Assembly: GCF_001546485.1 (NCBI RefSeq)
Contig: NZ_KQ956870.1
Location: 1 to 64,000, forward strand
Length of the DNA stretch: 64,000 nt
Direction of reading: 5' to 3'
From: Gardnerella vaginalis
GTDB taxonomy: Bacteria; Actinomycetota; Actinomycetes; Actinomycetales; Bifidobacteriaceae
The position numbers and the translations under genes were made by a program. Shown piece after piece: positions 26,189-35,622 of this stretch (the stretch's first letter is position 1; every line of letters starts with the position of its first letter). Under the pieces are notes generated by a model. That model saw only the letters and a list, made by a program, of their open reading frames with translations, was not told the DNA's origin and ran no database searches.

Positions 26189-28624
26189 ATGCAATCTCAC
26201 ATAAACCCAAATCTCATTATTGAAGATACGCAACCAAGTTTAGTGCGCAATTGGGCTGATTTGCTGTATGCATTGTCGGCAATTATTGTCGGTGTGCTTA
26301 CTGTTTTATCAACTATGTGGCTGTCAGCAACAACAGCTGGTGTAGAAATTGATGCTCGCAGTGCTAGTAAGATTATTGGATTAACAGTTACTGGTATTCC
26401 TTATGCACTCATTCAACAAGCTCTTACACTTATTGTAGTAGCTACCGTAATTGCATATAAAGCTGCTGCAAAACATTGGGTTGATACAGCAATTTCTGTT
26501 ATTACCTTGTTTATAAGCTATGGAGCAATATGGTTGTTGTCTGGACTACTGTCAGCAACACACAATATTCCGCTCTTGACTTCATTGCACTATCAGACGA
26601 ATGCATCGTTAACAGAATTACTTCCCGATATGTATGCAGTGATGGTTGCATTCCTCACTGTAAGTGGGCCTAAAAGAGAATATAAGTATGTCAAGTGGGG
26701 CTGGAATGCGCTGTTCATTGTTTCTGCAATACTCCTCTTTTCTTCTTGGGATACTTGCGCCGGTGCGCTTATTTCTTGTTGCGTAGGTAGGGCAATAGGA
26801 ACTCTTATACGTTTTGCAAAGGGTACTCGAAGCAAAGGCGCATGGGGTGATGATATTGTTCTCGCACTACAAAATATTGGTATAGACAATCTTACGCAAC
26901 TTACTCGCAGAACTCAGCAAGCTGATCATACTGGAGTGCTTCGCTCAAGTCTTGACGATGATTTAATCGAAAATTCGAGGCTGTATGATGCTACTGATAT
27001 TCACGGAATGCGTTACGTAATTTCTGTATTAGATAATCAAGTTCACTTACCTGGATATTTGAATCAGCTTTGGCAGTGGGTACGTTTAATTGATATTCCT
27101 ACGCGTAGAGATCGTTCAGCTCGACATTCTGTGCATCATCATCTTTCAATGCTGCTTGTTCTTCGTAATCTTCATTTGCCAACTGCAAATGTTTATGGAG
27201 TAAGCGATAGTGATAAATCTTCAATAATGGTGTTTCATGCTGCGAATGCTCTGCTACCCTGCAATTTAAATACCTTGACTATTCACGATGCTGAAAAACT
27301 CATGCGCTATGTTGATGCCGCTAATATGCGTGGTGTTACGCACCGCCGTATTACTCCAGAAACCTTAGCTAGATTAGAAGATGGAACTCCTGTGATTGCA
27401 GGATGGCAGAATGGCGATGTTGCAAGTGATTCAACTAATATTGCTCTCGATAAAGTGCAATTACTTACGCTTATTGCAGCATGCACAGATATTGATACTG
27501 CGATTGAAGCAGCATTGAACACTTGGGGTGCAGATAAATTAGCCGAAATGTTACCATTTATGCAAAAAGCTGCCATTCCTGCTTCTACACGAGGATTGCC
27601 TTCTTGGAATAAGAAAGTTTTTGAACATCTTTGCGATAAACTTGGTCAAACAGTTGCTTTACATACTGATGAAGAAGATTATGATACAGTGCGTTTAGCA
27701 CGTTTTAATATTCGTTTCTTTGTGAGCCTTGTATTAGCTATTGTTGCTGTTGCTGTTATTGTTACACAATGGCATCCACAAGAAGTATTTGCTGCACTTC
27801 GTCATGCTGATAGCATAATGGTACTTTTATGCATGGTTTGTAGCATGCTTGCTTGGTCAGGTTCTGCTATTACTCTCGGGTCGTTTATGGATGATCAAAA
27901 ACCTTCAGCACGCGTTCTTTTTGCTTCGCAAGCAGCATCTGGGTTTACAGCGGTTTCTATGCCTGCTGGCATTGGTCCCGCATTTGTTAATATGCAACTC
28001 TTAAAGAAAAGTGGCTATACGTCCACACAAGCTACTGCTATTACGAGTGCAGTATGGCTTATTCAGGCGCTAGTAACTTCTATCGTTCTTATTATTATTG
28101 GCATTTTTACTGGCAAGAATGTGCTTTCAGGTATGATTCCAACTCATATGCTTATTACTGTTATTGGAATTATTACGCTGATCGTATGTACACTTATGGC
28201 TATTCCTGCGACTCGTAGAGCTCTTCGTAAACATTATTTGCCGATCTTGTCTGACTATGGTCGTCAAATTAAAGAACTTATTTCGCACCCATCGCAGCTT
28301 ATTGCTGGCTCTTTCGGTGCACTAATACTAGTTGCTTGTACTGGCTTGGGCTATTGGATTGCTTTACTCGCGTTCGGATATTTTACGAATCCGTGGGAAA
28401 CTATACTGTTATTCTTACTTGCTAATACTGCCGGTTCTGCTGTACCTACGCCAGGCGGTTTAGGTGCTGTAGAAGCGTCACTTACCTTTGCTTTTACTTC
28501 TGTGGGTATTCCACCTACCATCGCATTATCTGCGACATTACTATATCGACTTATGTTCTATTGGCTAAGAATTCCAGTGGGTGCCGCAGCTATGAATTGG
28601 CTTAATAGCCACGAATTAGTATAG
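26189..28624 (+). CDS. flippase-like integral membrane protein (LPG synthase TM family)
   Basis: An 811-residue protein. Residues 1-220 hold about six membrane segments. The middle (about 230-500) is soluble, with HHHLSMLLVLRNLHLPTANVYGV and HRRITPETLARLEDGTPVIAGWQNGDV, which recall a degenerate kinase-like fold. The C-terminal 290 residues form the lysylphosphatidylglycerol synthase TM/YbhN-type domain, including PAGIGPAFVN and GSAVPTPGGLGAVEASL. This is the actinobacterial three-part version; no MprF catalytic synthase domain is present. It may move a lipid-linked substrate. It follows purB by 15 bp. Confidence 0.8.
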   Translation: MQSHINPNLIIEDTQPSLVRNWADLLYALSAIIVGVLTVLSTMWLSATTAGVEIDARSASKIIGLTVTGIPYALIQQALTLIVVATVIAYKAAAKHWVDTAISVITLFISYGAIWLLSGLLSATHNIPLLTSLHYQTNASLTELLPDMYAVMVAFLTVSGPKREYKYVKWGWNALFIVSAILLFSSWDTCAGALISCCVGRAIGTLIRFAKGTRSKGAWGDDIVLALQNIGIDNLTQLTRRTQQADHTGVLRSSLDDDLIENSRLYDATDIHGMRYVISVLDNQVHLPGYLNQLWQWVRLIDIPTRRDRSARHSVHHHLSMLLVLRNLHLPTANVYGVSDSDKSSIMVFHAANALLPCNLNTLTIHDAEKLMRYVDAANMRGVTHRRITPETLARLEDGTPVIAGWQNGDVASDSTNIALDKVQLLTLIAACTDIDTAIEAALNTWGADKLAEMLPFMQKAAIPASTRGLPSWNKKVFEHLCDKLGQTVALHTDEEDYDTVRLARFNIRFFVSLVLAIVAVAVIVTQWHPQEVFAALRHADSIMVLLCMVCSMLAWSGSAITLGSFMDDQKPSARVLFASQAASGFTAVSMPAGIGPAFVNMQLLKKSGYTSTQATAITSAVWLIQALVTSIVLIIIGIFTGKNVLSGMIPTHMLITVIGIITLIVCTLMAIPATRRALRKHYLPILSDYGRQIKELISHPSQLIAGSFGALILVACTGLGYWIALLAFGYFTNPWETILLFLLANTAGSAVPTPGGLGAVEASLTFAFTSVGIPPTIALSATLLYRLMFYWLRIPVGAAAMNWLNSHELV

Positions 28625-28828
28625 TTCAGTTTGCTTGCGCTTGATGATTCATGCCGAAATATCACATTATGATGTCAGTTATAGTGTTTTTTGTAACGCA
28701 TAGGGAAAAAATATTAAGAGAATGCGAAGAAAATAAGCAAAATGGCTACATTTGTAGGGAAAATGTACTATTATCAAGTATGAACGTGGCCTTTACAAGA
28801 GGAAGGCCCCTAACACAAAGGATGCTGC
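28625..28828. promoter_or_regulatory. upstream region and leader hairpin of hup
   Basis: A GGCCTT-AAGGCC hairpin (28788-28793 with 28803-28808) lies just before the AAAGGA ribosome binding site. TATTAT around 28769-28774 is a possible -10; no good -35 was found. The 65-codon open frame from 28651 has poor codon use and overlaps hup, so I regard it as non-coding. Confidence 0.35.
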
Positions 28829-29110
28829 ATGGCATACAACAAGTCTGATCTCGTTTCAAAGATCGCACAGAAGTCCAACCTGACCAAGGCACAGGCCGAA
28901 GCCGCCGTCAACGCATTCCAGGATGTGTTCGTTGAGGCTTTGCAGTCCGGTGAAGGTTTGAAGCTTACCGGTCTGTTCTCCGCAGAGCGTGTAAAGCGCG
29001 CTGAGCGCACTGGCCGCAACCCGCGTACCGGTGAAACCATTAAGATTCCAGCCTCTTACGGTGTACGTATCTCTGCTGGTTCTTTGTTGAAGAAGGCTGT
29101 TGCCGCCTGA
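28829..29110 (+). CDS. hup: DNA-binding protein HU
   Basis: A 93-residue nucleoid protein of the HU/IHF family, with the DNA-intercalating arm containing RTGRNPRTGETI. ATG 28829 is preceded by AAAGGA. Base and codon use are strikingly more GC-rich than in neighbouring genes (AAG, ACC, CGT and GTT codons dominate), which fits a very highly expressed gene. It ends at a 17-bp perfect hairpin. It is the only HU gene in this window. Confidence 0.97.
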   Translation: MAYNKSDLVSKIAQKSNLTKAQAEAAVNAFQDVFVEALQSGEGLKLTGLFSAERVKRAERTGRNPRTGETIKIPASYGVRISAGSLLKKAVAA

Positions 29111-29467
29111 AATTAGGTGTTATACGTAAAAATTACGTGTATATAAGAAGAAGGACATTCCAAAGTTGAGTTGTCCTTCTTCTTATATTTGAGATTTTAT
29201 ATATTATTCATCAATTGCATCATCCGCTCATACATCATCTACTTATCACATATTGATAAAATCTACTTTTCGTTGAGATATCAGTTCACATTAAATGCGC
29301 GTATGTTACAAAACATATATATGCCAAATCTGACGTCTTCTAAAAACATATGCTGCCAGTATATGCAAATATCCTATTAAGTATGCAAAAACTTAAAAAC
29401 CTTTTAATAAGCTAGATACTTACAGTTTATTACGCATACGCCTGTGATATAGAGAAAAAATAGAAAA
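29111..29467. other. 357-bp spacer between hup and rel
   Basis: It begins with the hup terminator; the remaining 280 bp are very AT-rich (about three quarters A+T) without recognised gene, RNA or repeat. Confidence 0.5.
29141..29188 (+). terminator. 17-bp perfect terminator of hup
   Basis: ATATAAGAAGAAGGACA (29141-29157) pairs perfectly with TGTCCTTCTTCTTATAT (29172-29188), 14-nt loop, followed by TTGAGATTTT. Confidence 0.85.
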
Positions 29468-31819
29468 CTAAATATCTCCACGTTCCATTTTACGTAAACG
29501 AGGTTCTGCACTATCTTTTGCACCCGTAATACGATACACGTCAAAAACGCCTTCAATCTTACGAATAGCAGCAAGTAACGTAGCCAAATGCTGAGGATCA
29601 GCCATTTCAAACGTAAATTGGCTAGTTGCAACGCGGTCATCTCCAGTTGCAATAGTTCCAGAAAGAATATTTACGCCATGATCTGAAAGTACTCGAGTAA
29701 CATCTGATAACAAATGTTGCCTATCCAAAGCCTCAACCTGAACCTTAACTAGGAACAAACCTTTATCGCTAGTCCACTGCACAGGAATAACGCGCTCAGA
29801 TTGAGTTTTTTGTAAATCAATCATATTCTGACAGTCAGTTCGGTGCACAGATACGCCCTGATTTCTTGTAATAAAGCCAATAATAGTATCACCAGGAACT
29901 GGCATACAGCATCTAGCAAGCTTTACCCAAACGTCACCAACACCCTTAACTGATACTCCTAAAGCACCGTTTGATTTACGATTACGTTCTACATGACGAA
30001 GTGGAAGTGCTTCTTGTTCTACTTCCTCAGCAACTTCATCAGCACCAGCATCTTTCACTAATCGTGAAATAACATTTTGTGTCGAAACTTGACCTTCACC
30101 AATCGCTGCATATAGAGAGTCAACATTAGTCGGCAAATTCAATTCATCAGCAACGCCAATTAATGCCTGCTGAGTCATCAAAGTAGTTAAAGGCAAGTTA
30201 CGTTTACGCATAGCACGAGTTAGCTCGTCTTTGCCCTCTTCAATCGCCTCAGAACGGCGTTCTTTGCTAAACCATTGACGTATTTTATTTCGAGCACGAG
30301 GAGATTTTACAAAACTTAACCAATCACGAGATGGCCCTGCCGTATCAGATTTTGACGTAAGTACTTCGACTGTATCTCCGTTAACAAGCTTAGTATCAAG
30401 CGGCACCAAACGACCATTCACTCGCGCACCCATCATTCTGTGCCCAACCTCAGTGTGCACAGAATATGCGAAGTCAACAGGAGTAGCATCTTGCGGAAGA
30501 GCAACAATACTCCCCTTTGGCGTAAACACATATACTTCCGAAGCTCCAAGATCTTGCTTCAATGAGCCTAAAAACTCATCAGAATCTGGTGTTTCACTTG
30601 TCCAATCAGCAAGCTGTTGAATCCACTTTAAGTTGTCTGCCTCACTCAGCTCTTTGCGCTCTTCAAGCTCACCTTCACGTTTACGATCATCATTATCTGG
30701 TTTGCTTAAAGCTCGACCTGCTTGTCCGTTTGCCTTATACTTCCAGTGAGCAGCAATACCAAATTCTGCTCGCCTATGCATATCCCAAGTGCGAATTTGA
30801 ATTTCTACAGGCTTTCCACCAGGTCCAACAACAGTAGTATGCAAGCTCTGATACATGTTGAGTTTAGGAGTCGCAATATAGTCCTTAAAACGACCTGGTA
30901 CCGGACTCCATCGCGCATGGACAGCACCTAACGCTGCATAGCAGTCGCGAATAGAATCAACAATAATCCTAACGCCCACAAGGTCATAAATATTGGCAAA
31001 ATCATGACCGCGAACAATCATTTTTTGATAAATAGAGAAATAATCTTTTGGTCTACCTTTTACTGATGCTTTAACGTGTTGTTCTGCAAGATCTGCATTA
31101 ATTTCTTCAAGAATTTGCCGTAAATAAACTTCGCGTTGACCGGCTCTACGAGCAACTAAAACCACAATTTCGTTATAAATTTTTGGATACAAAACTTTAA
31201 AGCTCAACTCTTCAAGCTCAGTTTTAATAGCATTCATACCAAGACGGTTTGCAAGAGGTGCATACACATCAAGCGTTTCGCGCGCTTTTTTATGTGAACT
31301 CGTTGGTTTAACGTATCGCCAAGTTCTTGCATTATGCAAACGATCTGCAAGTTTTACTACGAGTACACGCACATCTCTACTCATTGCAACTACCATTTTG
31401 CGAATGGTTTCAGCTTGTGCGCTTTCACCGTATTCCATTTTTGATATTTTGGTAACACCATCTACGAGACCAGCAACCGTGTCACCAAACTCTGCACGAC
31501 ATTCTTCAAGTGTATAATCAGTATCCTCGACAGTATCATGTAGCAAGCCTGCAGCAACAACAATTGGACCCATACCAAGATCTGCAAGAATCTGCGCAAC
31601 TGCAAGAGGATGAATAATATAAGGTTCGCCAGATTTACGACGCTGCCCAGTATGTTGCTTTACTGCACGTACATATGCCCTGTGAAGAATACTCATATCT
31701 TCACCAGGATGATGCCACTGGCACATGCTTAATATTGGCAATAACGGGTTGCGAGAATCCACACTGATTTCACATCCAAGTCTATGAGCACCTTTTACAT
31801 CTTCTTGAAGTTCACCCAT
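29468..31819 (-). CDS. rel: RelA/SpoT-family (p)ppGpp synthetase/hydrolase
   Basis: A 783-residue bifunctional stringent-response enzyme. The HD hydrolase domain has HDTVEDT (near residue 95) and LVDGVTKI; the synthetase region has DLVGVRIIV and ATPKLNMYQSLHTTV; a TGS domain (VYVFTPKGSIVALPQ), a conserved Cys-rich helical segment (CCMPVPGD) and a C-terminal ACT domain follow. Both active sites look intact. ATG 31819 has AGGAGGTG upstream. The dut/DUF4193 pair lies upstream on the same strand behind its own terminator, so rel is probably expressed separately. Confidence 0.96.
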   Translation of the reverse strand: MGELQEDVKGAHRLGCEISVDSRNPLLPILSMCQWHHPGEDMSILHRAYVRAVKQHTGQRRKSGEPYIIHPLAVAQILADLGMGPIVVAAGLLHDTVEDTDYTLEECRAEFGDTVAGLVDGVTKISKMEYGESAQAETIRKMVVAMSRDVRVLVVKLADRLHNARTWRYVKPTSSHKKARETLDVYAPLANRLGMNAIKTELEELSFKVLYPKIYNEIVVLVARRAGQREVYLRQILEEINADLAEQHVKASVKGRPKDYFSIYQKMIVRGHDFANIYDLVGVRIIVDSIRDCYAALGAVHARWSPVPGRFKDYIATPKLNMYQSLHTTVVGPGGKPVEIQIRTWDMHRRAEFGIAAHWKYKANGQAGRALSKPDNDDRKREGELEERKELSEADNLKWIQQLADWTSETPDSDEFLGSLKQDLGASEVYVFTPKGSIVALPQDATPVDFAYSVHTEVGHRMMGARVNGRLVPLDTKLVNGDTVEVLTSKSDTAGPSRDWLSFVKSPRARNKIRQWFSKERRSEAIEEGKDELTRAMRKRNLPLTTLMTQQALIGVADELNLPTNVDSLYAAIGEGQVSTQNVISRLVKDAGADEVAEEVEQEALPLRHVERNRKSNGALGVSVKGVGDVWVKLARCCMPVPGDTIIGFITRNQGVSVHRTDCQNMIDLQKTQSERVIPVQWTSDKGLFLVKVQVEALDRQHLLSDVTRVLSDHGVNILSGTIATGDDRVATSQFTFEMADPQHLATLLAAIRKIEGVFDVYRITGAKDSAEPRLRKMERGDI

Positions 31820-31898
31820 TGCAACACCTCCTGGTATTGTTTACTATCCTACCTGCAATATGCCTTCTGCTCTACAAAATTGACAAATACATACAATA

Positions 31899-31928
31899 AA
31901 TCCGACACAGTTTCTAACTGGTCGGATT
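31899..31928 (-). terminator. terminator of the DUF4193-dut operon
   Basis: AATCCGAC (31899-31906) pairs with GTCGGATT (31921-31928); the inner CAGTT/AACTG arms extend the stem past one bulged base. On the minus strand it is followed by TATTGTATG. It lies 11 bp past the dut stop. Confidence 0.75.
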
Positions 31929-31939
31929 GTGAGATGAGA

Positions 31940-32419
31940 TTATTGCACGCCTGTTGAGCCAAAACCTTTATTAGCACGATCGGAGCTAGGCAATTGTGCC
32001 GCTGGAATAAATTGAGCTTCTACGTAGCGTTGAATAACTATTTGTGCAATACGATCACCACGATGGAATTGCACTGTATGCTCAGCATCTAAATTAATAA
32101 GCGGTACTTTAATTTCACCACGATAACCAGCATCAACAGTTCCAGGAGCGTTCAACACAGTAACACCCTGCTTTGCAGCTAAACCAGAACGAGGATGCAC
32201 TAAAGCAACATATCCTGCAGGCAACGCAATAGCTACGCCAGTTGGCACAAGTGCACGCTCAAAAGGACGCAGTGTAACATCCTGCGTAGTACGCAGATCA
32301 GCACCAGCATCACCGGCATGCGCGTAACAAAGCGGAGGCAATGGAGACGCTTCATTATCGAGGTATTGTATTAACACCTCAACCTGTTCGGGGCCAGTAT
32401 AGGTCTCGTCGTATGCCAT
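31940..32419 (-). CDS. dut: dUTP diphosphatase (dUTPase)
   Basis: A 159-residue trimeric dUTPase making dUMP and diphosphate, keeping uracil out of DNA. The five family motifs are present: AGDAGADLR, HPRSGLAAK, NAPGTVDAGYRGEI, RGDRIAQIVIQ and the C-terminal GFGSTG. The ATG directly follows the TAA of the DUF4193 gene (TAAATG), so the two are coupled. Confidence 0.96.
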   Translation of the reverse strand: MAYDETYTGPEQVEVLIQYLDNEASPLPPLCYAHAGDAGADLRTTQDVTLRPFERALVPTGVAIALPAGYVALVHPRSGLAAKQGVTVLNAPGTVDAGYRGEIKVPLINLDAEHTVQFHRGDRIAQIVIQRYVEAQFIPAAQLPSSDRANKGFGSTGVQ

Positions 32420-32713
32420 TTAAGCTGCGCACTCCTTACAAATCGGTTGACCATCAGCAGTAGTTTCAGCCAACTGACTACGATGCTTTACTAGGAAACA
32501 TTCAGAACAAATAAATTCATCACCTTGCATAGGAATAACAGTTACCGAAGCATCCTCATTGCTTAAATCAGCACCCGGTAACTCATAGTCTTCAGCAATA
32601 GCGTTTTCATCATCATCAATATCGTTGCTTGTATTTTGAGAACTTTTACTCAAAGCTTCCAACGACTCTTCGTCCTCATCTTTACTACGAGGAGAATCAT
32701 AATCCTGTGCCAT
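32420..32713 (-). CDS. DUF4193 family protein
   Basis: A 97-residue acidic protein with two C-x-x-C pairs (CSEC near 72, CKEC near 93) likely to bind zinc, the hallmark of actinobacterial DUF4193 proteins. Adjacent to dut as in other actinobacteria. ATG 32713 has AAAGGA upstream. Function unknown. Confidence 0.88.
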   Translation of the reverse strand: MAQDYDSPRSKDEDEESLEALSKSSQNTSNDIDDDENAIAEDYELPGADLSNEDASVTVIPMQGDEFICSECFLVKHRSQLAETTADGQPICKECAA

Positions 32714-32877
32714 TATGGTCCTTTCGTTTTATCATCAAGAATATCTACGCGCATAGCATACATGGAATGCTACCCTGCATATTACACATTTTTTATTTTA
32801 CATAACATAGTAAAGAATGCAGTGCATGGACTAAAGTATATACATAGTATTGTTAAAAGCGAAGAAAGTGGTGCATA

Positions 32878-34068
32878 ATGCTTGAAAATCCGCCAAAAGA
32901 GGCGAGTTTCGACCATGTTGACGCAGACGGCAATTTAATTTTTATTTGCGAAAACACGCCGTTATGTGTACAAGTGGACGACACGCTGGAGCGCGCTATC
33001 GCTGAATCACGCCAGATTATGAATAAAAACAGCGATAAAAGTAACGCAGCAGACGCTGGGTTAGTATCCTCGTCAAATACTGCGACTTTGCCTATTTCAC
33101 AAATTCAGGCTTTGATTCGTGCTGGTCTTGATCCTTCGCACGTGGCACAACGCTATCATGTGAGCGAAGCACAAGTTCGTCGTTTTTCCGCTGGCGTTGA
33201 AACAGAAAAACAATATGCAATTGAGCAGTTTCTTTTGGTCCCTGCTCCAAAGCAAAGCAATATGCGTACGCTCGCTGATTTAATTGAACGCACACTAGCT
33301 AAAGCACATATTGGCATGGAAACAATACAATGGCGTGCAACACGCCGAGGTTTAGAACCATGGCTTATTACTGCTACGTTCAAAACAGCTACTCGCACAA
33401 TCAAAGCTGAGTGGACATGGAACATGCACGATAATTCAGTAACATGCGCTAATCCTTCGGCACGCTTACTACTTGGTGAAGAAATAAATGTTGCTGATGC
33501 CGCTAAACAAGCACCATATGGCGGTAATTATCGAGATACAGTAAGTATTAATTTCCCATTTACTAGTGAGGAATTGCCTGGTAATTCTATTCGTTCGGCT
33601 CGTATTGAGAGAGCAGTTTCTCAATGGGAACTTCGCAATAGCGATAAGCTGGCTGAGATTTCTTCTCAAACAGCAGCAAGCAGACAAGATAATGCATCAA
33701 ATGCAGCTCAACAAGCAATGAACAGTAGTACAGTAAACGTTTCTGGTGATGTATCTGCAAATTCAGCAGAAAATGGCACAAATCAGGCACCTAAAACGCA
33801 ATCAACTAAGGTTACTGAAAATCAATCAGTTCAAGTAGCAGAATCACAAGCAGCACAACAATCATTAGCTGCGAAAGTTCGCCAAGTAGAAGCAGCTCAT
33901 ACTGAGATCACACAGTCACAAAATAATACGCTTGCTCATGAGACGGCTGTTGATGAGCAGAGCCAAGAACATGAATCTGGAGAGAAAATTTCTGCAGATC
34001 ATAACAAGCGACGCAGTGGCAGAGCAGCTGTACCAAGCTGGGATGAAATTTTATTTGGTGAAGGTTAA
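32878..34068 (+). CDS. sepH: septation protein SepH (DUF3071)
   Basis: A 396-residue protein. The N-terminal DUF3071 domain with its helix-turn-helix (IQALIRAGLDPSHVAQRYHVSEAQVRRF, about residues 78-105) and the following YAIEQFLLVP and RATRRGLEPWLI segments match SepH, which in Streptomyces and mycobacteria helps FtsZ assemble at division sites. The C-terminal half is a long Gln/Ser/Ala disordered region ending in a conserved-looking VPSWDEILFG box. It is monocistronic and diverges from the dut operon. Confidence 0.88.
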   Translation: MLENPPKEASFDHVDADGNLIFICENTPLCVQVDDTLERAIAESRQIMNKNSDKSNAADAGLVSSSNTATLPISQIQALIRAGLDPSHVAQRYHVSEAQVRRFSAGVETEKQYAIEQFLLVPAPKQSNMRTLADLIERTLAKAHIGMETIQWRATRRGLEPWLITATFKTATRTIKAEWTWNMHDNSVTCANPSARLLLGEEINVADAAKQAPYGGNYRDTVSINFPFTSEELPGNSIRSARIERAVSQWELRNSDKLAEISSQTAASRQDNASNAAQQAMNSSTVNVSGDVSANSAENGTNQAPKTQSTKVTENQSVQVAESQAAQQSLAAKVRQVEAAHTEITQSQNNTLAHETAVDEQSQEHESGEKISADHNKRRSGRAAVPSWDEILFGEG

Positions 34069-34124
34069 TTTTTAAGTAGTCTCTACTTTCGCTGTAGCAT
34101 ATTTCAAGCATATTCCAACAATAC

Positions 34125-34160
34125 TGTGTGGCACTCTGGTATGGAGTGTCACACATTTTT
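34125..34160 (+). terminator. intrinsic terminator of sepH
   Basis: TGTGTGGCACTC (34125-34136) pairs with GAGTGTCACACA (34144-34155) with one wobble, 7-nt loop, followed by TTTTTATATT: a textbook terminator. Confidence 0.9.
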
Positions 34161-34203
34161 ATATTCTAATATTGCCTTATTCTTAGTAGGCAAATCTACA
34201 ATG

Positions 34204-35463
34204 CTACGCTACATCAATAAGACACGGGATATCTACTTCCATGCGAGTCATCGAACCATGTACACTTGGTAAGCTCATAGCTTTTTCTGTTTGTATACGA
34301 GAATCAACAATCGTATAAGCATCACGTGCTTGTACTAAAACATCTCCAAGAACAGCTTCTGCCCTAGTATCAACTTGACCAAAAACGCCATCATCAATAG
34401 CTTGTCGTTTACTACGGATAAGAGCATGATCACCAAGTATTTTTTGCCAACGAGTAATAATATCTTCAGTACTACTGTTTTGTTGAGCATACAGCATAAG
34501 CGAGCGAGGCTCACCACCTACCATAGATACTCCCCGCATAAGTTCTTCATGTTCTGCAATATTAATGCACAAGCGTGGATCAGTCTGAATCATTCCATGA
34601 TCAGCAGTGACAATAATCACTGTTCCTGGTACACAATTCTGTTGCAATAAACGCAGTTGTGCATCAACCTGCTCAAAAGCTGCAACCCACTGTTCAGAAT
34701 CCCAACCATAATTATGACCTACTTTATCTGTATCTCTAAGATACAAATATGTTATTCCAGGAGTGCGCGTTGTAGCTGCAGCTTTCATAATACGCGCTCG
34801 AGGCGTTCCTGCAGTAATATAATTCGCCCCACGAAAAGCAGCTTGAGTGAGCGGAGAATGCTCAAATTTTGGCAAACTCACGCTATCTGCACGCACACCT
34901 TGAGCAACCAGGCTCTCAAATACCGTTGGCTGCTGCTGTAGTTCTAAAGGATTCGGAGCATCTTTAAATTGAATAAGCTGCGCAAGCTTTCCTGTTTGCG
35001 CATTTTTCTGCGTATAAGCAGTCATACAAGTAAGACCAGGACATGTGCCTGTGCCAAATGTCGCCATTGCAGCAACCGTAGTGCTTGGCAGGCAAGTACT
35101 AATTGGGCGTTGATTAGTTGATTCGTTAAACAACGAACGCAAATATGGTGCATGACCTTGTCGCATAAGAATATTCCAATAACCCAAACCATCAACTAGC
35201 ACTACAATTGCAGCATGCGCTTGAGGAATCCCAAGGCTTTCACGTAAAGCTTTGGGATTATGATGTACAGCAGTGCTTACAGGCGCATCTATCGCATCGC
35301 TCAAAGCTGGCAAAATTGAAGAAAGATGTAACGCTCCGCCTCTCTTCCCAACACTCGCAGCGCCGGGCAGATTAGCATCAACAGAACTTACGTCAGAATC
35401 GTTATAAACAACATTACTTACAAACTGCAACAACTCTTTTTTAGACGGAACATCAATACTCAT
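34204..35463 (-). CDS. alkaline phosphatase superfamily phosphodiesterase
   Basis: A 419-residue nucleotide pyrophosphatase/phosphodiesterase-type protein. Metal ligands and nucleophile are recognisable: VDGLGYWN, nucleophile Thr in LPSTTVAA, DKVGHNYGWDS and VTADHGM. No signal peptide, so probably cytosolic. ATG 35463 is chosen from family length; the frame extends to 35520 with an unlikely hydrophobic lead. It is convergent with sepH and divergent from parC. The substrate is unknown. Confidence 0.85.
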   Translation of the reverse strand: MSIDVPSKKELLQFVSNVVYNDSDVSSVDANLPGAASVGKRGGALHLSSILPALSDAIDAPVSTAVHHNPKALRESLGIPQAHAAIVVLVDGLGYWNILMRQGHAPYLRSLFNESTNQRPISTCLPSTTVAAMATFGTGTCPGLTCMTAYTQKNAQTGKLAQLIQFKDAPNPLELQQQPTVFESLVAQGVRADSVSLPKFEHSPLTQAAFRGANYITAGTPRARIMKAAATTRTPGITYLYLRDTDKVGHNYGWDSEQWVAAFEQVDAQLRLLQQNCVPGTVIIVTADHGMIQTDPRLCINIAEHEELMRGVSMVGGEPRSLMLYAQQNSSTEDIITRWQKILGDHALIRSKRQAIDDGVFGQVDTRAEAVLGDVLVQARDAYTIVDSRIQTEKAMSLPSVHGSMTRMEVDIPCLIDVA

Positions 35464-35622
35464 ACTCACTATTGAACCACCGATAAAGCGTAGTGCAAAA
35501 TAAATCCATATTTTACACATATCAAAACTCGCTATACGGTCATAAAATCAACGAATAAACGCAATTTGTGCATAGAAATTGATAGAATTGAGAGCCGTAA
35601 TATCATCCAAGGAGTTTACAAT

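Noticed and set aside
28651-28848. 65-codon open frame upstream of hup
   Set aside because: It overlaps the hup leader and start, has no motif or binding site, and its codon use is not gene-like.
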